Shown: in pieces, positions 61,458 through 64,000 of the stretch | Position numbering within the stretch: position 1 is the stretch's first letter | Layout: each line of letters begins with the position of its first letter | NCBI GenBank assembly: GCA_963803085.1 | Contig: CAWDLE010000010.1 | Location: forward strand, 62,001-126,000 | DNA: 64,000 nucleotides | Origin: JACVRW01 sp963803085 | GTDB lineage: Bacteria > Actinomycetota > Thermoleophilia > Solirubrobacterales > Thermoleophilaceae | Reading direction: 5' to 3' | Notes under the pieces: model-generated | Database searches by the model: none | The model's input: only the letters and a program-made list of their open reading frames with translations | What the model was told of the DNA's origin: nothing | Translations under genes and position numbers: made by a program

Positions 61458-64000
61458 TTACTTCCCGCCGGTCACCCGGAAGCGTGCGAGCGGCGGGTCG
61501 TGGTCGCTCTGCTGTCTCGTCGAACTCCGCGTTCATGTGGACCGGAGCGAAGTCCGGACGCGGGGCGAGCAGGGCGCGTGACGCCAGGATGTGGTCGAGC
61601 ACCTGGCCGTTGCCCTCGAAGACGTACGAGTAGTGGTTGCGCTCCGGGAGTGCCCGCCACAGGTCGGTGAGCTCGTACTCGGAGCCCGGCGTCCCGCGCT
61701 CGAGCACGTTGATCGTCTCCGAGAACTCGAAGTCGTTGAGATCTCCGAGCACGACGACGCGCGCCTGCTTGTCGGCCGCGAGCAGCCGCTCGACCCATGC
61801 GTTCACCACGCGGGCCTGCCCGCGGCGCTGCAGCTCGCTCGGCCGGTAGGGCTCCTGGAAGCGGCCGAACAGCGGGGCGTCGCCACCCTTCGAGGCGAAG
61901 TGGTTCGCCACCACGAACAGCTTGCGGCCGTCGAACACGAACTCGCCCGCGAGCGGCTTGCGGCTGTCCTCCCAGACGGGATCCTGGGGGTCGATGCGAC
62001 CGGGGCTGAACGTGAGCTGGGCGCCCGGCTCCGCCGGATCGTCCTCCGTCGCGGTCAGCGCGGTGCCACCTGGGCGATCGACGAAGCTCACGCGATCCGG
62101 CCGGAACAGGAACCCGACGCGGATGTTCGCGTTCGGCGCTCCGCCCTCCGCGTTGTGGACCGGGTCGATCTGGCGGTACTCGTACGCGGGGCCGCCCTGG
62201 TCCGCGATCGCCTCGACGAGCGCGGCGAAGGTCGCGTCGCCGGCGGGCCCGCCTGGGCCCTCCCCGTCGAAGTCCTGCATCTCCTGCACTCCGAGGATGT
62301 CGGGCGCCTTCAGGTTTTCCGTGATCTGCAGTGCGATGGCCTGGATGCGCGCGGCGTCGTTGACGGGGTCGAGGTTCTCGACGTTGTAGGAGGCGACCGA
62401 CAGGTCGTGCTTGGCGGCGGGCGGCGCCGACTCGGGTGTGAGGCCGCCGTCCTCGAGCGCCGGGAAGCGCCGCGCCAGGAACTTGTAGTTGCCAAACGAG
62501 TAGTCGACCACGGCCTCGATCGGACCGGCGAAGTGGTCTCCCACCTGCGCCTCCGGCGCGGCCGCCTCGTCGCTGTCGCGGGCCACCGGGTCGTTCAGGA
62601 TGATCCGTTCGGGGTTGAAGTCGCCGAGCCGGTAGTCGTGCGGCAGGTCTTCGTCGAAGGAGCGCACGAGGATGCCGCCGCGATCCGTGCGCAGACCGGC
62701 GTGCTCCCCATTGTCCGCGAGCACGGCCAGCTCCGAGTTCTCGTTCGCCGCGCCGGCACTGAACGTGTTCGTCGGCGCAACCACCACGGCGCGGTTCACC
62801 TGCGTGAGCATGCCCTCGAGCGACTCGTAGAAGTCGATGCCGTCCTCGCTCGGGTCGAAGGTCGGGTCCTGGTTGGCAGTGTCGAGTGGCGCGCCCGACT
62901 TGCTCTCCACGTTCCCGGTCATGAGGGGCGGGTCATCCGCCTGCGGATCCGGCGTGTCGTTGTCGATCACGGTCGTGGGAGGCACGCGGCCACCCTCGCC
63001 AACGACTGTGGGCGTGATCGCGCCCGTGCCGGCCGGCGCGATGGTCGCCCGGTCGATCTCGGTGATCGAGAGGTTCGCGAAGGCGGAGGCCCCGAAGTTC
63101 CCGGCGGGGAAGTCGGGCGGGGTGCACGTGGGGGTGCAGCCCGCGCGGAACTCCGTCACGCGGCCGTTCACGAGGATGCCCGCGCCCACGGCCGCGGCTG
63201 CAGGCGGGGCGCCACCGGTGAAGACGAAGACCCCCTCGGAGGTCCTGTCGTCAGCATCGGGCTGGGGGTCCTGGAAGTAGAAGCCGTTGAAGCGCCGCGC
63301 CGTGACCACGCCCGGCACCGCGAGCGCGAACGAGCCGCGGTAAGGCGACAGGTGCTGGCGCCCCTGGATGTCGTGGATGCGTAGACCGGAGATCGGGGGC
63401 AGGGGCGTGGTGTTGCCGCCGCTGTTCTGCGGGTTGCCGGTCTTCGGGCCCCGGAAGTCGGCAACGTTGTCGTTCGTGTCGGTGGTTTCGCCGAGGCGCT
63501 CGAAGGAGTTGTCGCCATTCGCGGTCGGCGTGACGATCCCGGTCCCCTCGCGGCAGGGGCTTTGCGGGGAGCCGACCCCGTCGCGCACCGTGTTCGTCGG
63601 GTCGACGATCCGGATGCCCGCGAAGTTGTTGGCGGCAAAATCGGTGATGCCGGTGCTGTACGTGGCGTCTGGCTCGACCGTGCCGGAGTAACCAGCGGCG
63701 GCGTCGTTCGCGAACAGGTAGGAGCCGCCCGCGGGCAGGAAGACGTCGCTGTCCACGGTCACCCGGTTGGACGGGTTGCCAGGCGTACCCGAAGCGCAGC
63801 CCTGAAGCCGCCAGCCGGAGATCTCGACCGGCGCCGCCGAGCGGTTGCGCAGCTCCACGAACTCGTCATTGCCTCCGACGGGCCCGCGCGTGCGGAACTC
63901 GGAGATGACCACCTCGTTCGCCGGCGCCGACTGGGCCGCCGCGGGGACCGCGGAGGCCAACACGGCCAGAAGGGTGAGCGGAACGAGACGCGAGAGTCTG
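61458..64000 (-). pseudogene. Secreted LTD-EEP nuclease (ExeM-like), partial and frameshifted at 3' end
   Basis: The frame enters from the right edge with a signal peptide (SRLVPLTLLAVLASAVPAAA), so the true start is beyond 64000. An LTD (lamin-tail) domain (VVISEFRTRGPVGGNDEFVE) comes first, then a beta-rich OB-like region, and an endonuclease/exonuclease/phosphatase domain (SVASYNVENLD, GVQEMQD, VVVLGDLNDFEFS, LDHILAS). The final catalytic motif SDHDPPLARF appears only in another frame, so one indel lies near 61509-61520; the corrected stop is at 61458. Extracellular nuclease of the ExeM type that degrades DNA for nutrition or biofilm turnover. Confidence 0.82.

Noticed and set aside
1..64000. 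CRISPR arrays, tRNA/rRNA genes, transposases, integrases or phage structural genes
   Set aside because: I looked for regularly spaced repeats, tRNA cloverleaf cores and mobile-element motifs by eye and found none I could support; absence should be confirmed by dedicated search.

Overview
This 64 kb window is high-GC chromosomal DNA, with no rRNA, tRNA, CRISPR array, insertion sequence or phage gene that I can recognise. The gene content points to an actinobacterium, most likely of the Thermoleophilia/Solirubrobacterales type: F420-type (deazaflavin) and LLM-class flavin enzymes, SARP/BTAD and LAL-LuxR regulators, a GAP/Sap-family membrane protein, Calx-beta surface proteins, an apparently leaderless regulator gene and many GTG starts. 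The taxonomy is an inference from gene families, not a measurement.

Layout. 1-4.9 kb: a partial FAD-linked oxidase, a beta-propeller remnant, an RHH-like small protein, a CPA-type cation/proton antiporter, a proline iminopeptidase and a GFA-type zinc enzyme. 4.9-11.5 kb: a co-directional minus-strand unit (broken TetR gene, alpha-oxoamine synthase-family enzyme, ten-TM GAF-PAS-GGDEF-EAL protein, MFS exporter) whose last three genes overlap; it could make, sense and export a small molecule. 11.4-20.7 kb: a surface-protein zone with a multiply frameshifted secreted protein, an Fn3/FecR-like protein, two Calx-beta proteins, a lipoprotein and two membrane proteins. 20.7-30 kb: small membrane proteins, hydrolase, F420-type nitroreductase, an OsmC/acyl-CoA-dehydrogenase-like/flavin-reductase operon opposite a SARP regulator, and methyltransferases. 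30-39.7 kb: a LAL regulator with an LLM flavin enzyme, an AraC regulator facing cupin, NmrA, DUF1772 and glycosyltransferase genes. 39.7-44.6 kb: a solute-binding lipoprotein next to a CHASE-PAS-GAF(x3) histidine kinase. 44.6-53 kb: XRE regulator/aldo-keto reductase pair, a PLP decarboxylase, epimerase, hydrolase, a frameshifted sigma factor, VOC proteins and a YbhN-type flippase-like protein. 53-64 kb: CYTH-like protein, PASTA lipoprotein, Ser/Thr kinase, and a long minus-strand run of DUF4389, MMPL, DUF4231/SLATT, TIR, hydrolase and a secreted LTD/EEP nuclease that leaves the window.

Two features stand out. First, a membrane TIR protein with an extracytoplasmic cysteine-containing domain overlaps (GTGA) a SLATT-type two-TM protein, which looks like a compact receptor/effector immunity pair. 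Second, the CqsA/AONS-like synthase is translationally coupled to a predicted active c-di-GMP enzyme and an exporter. A third, cautionary observation is that at least seven otherwise well-conserved genes carry one apparent frameshift (mostly consistent with a single-base indel) and an eighth carries several, so residual assembly indels must be excluded before any of them is called a real pseudogene.
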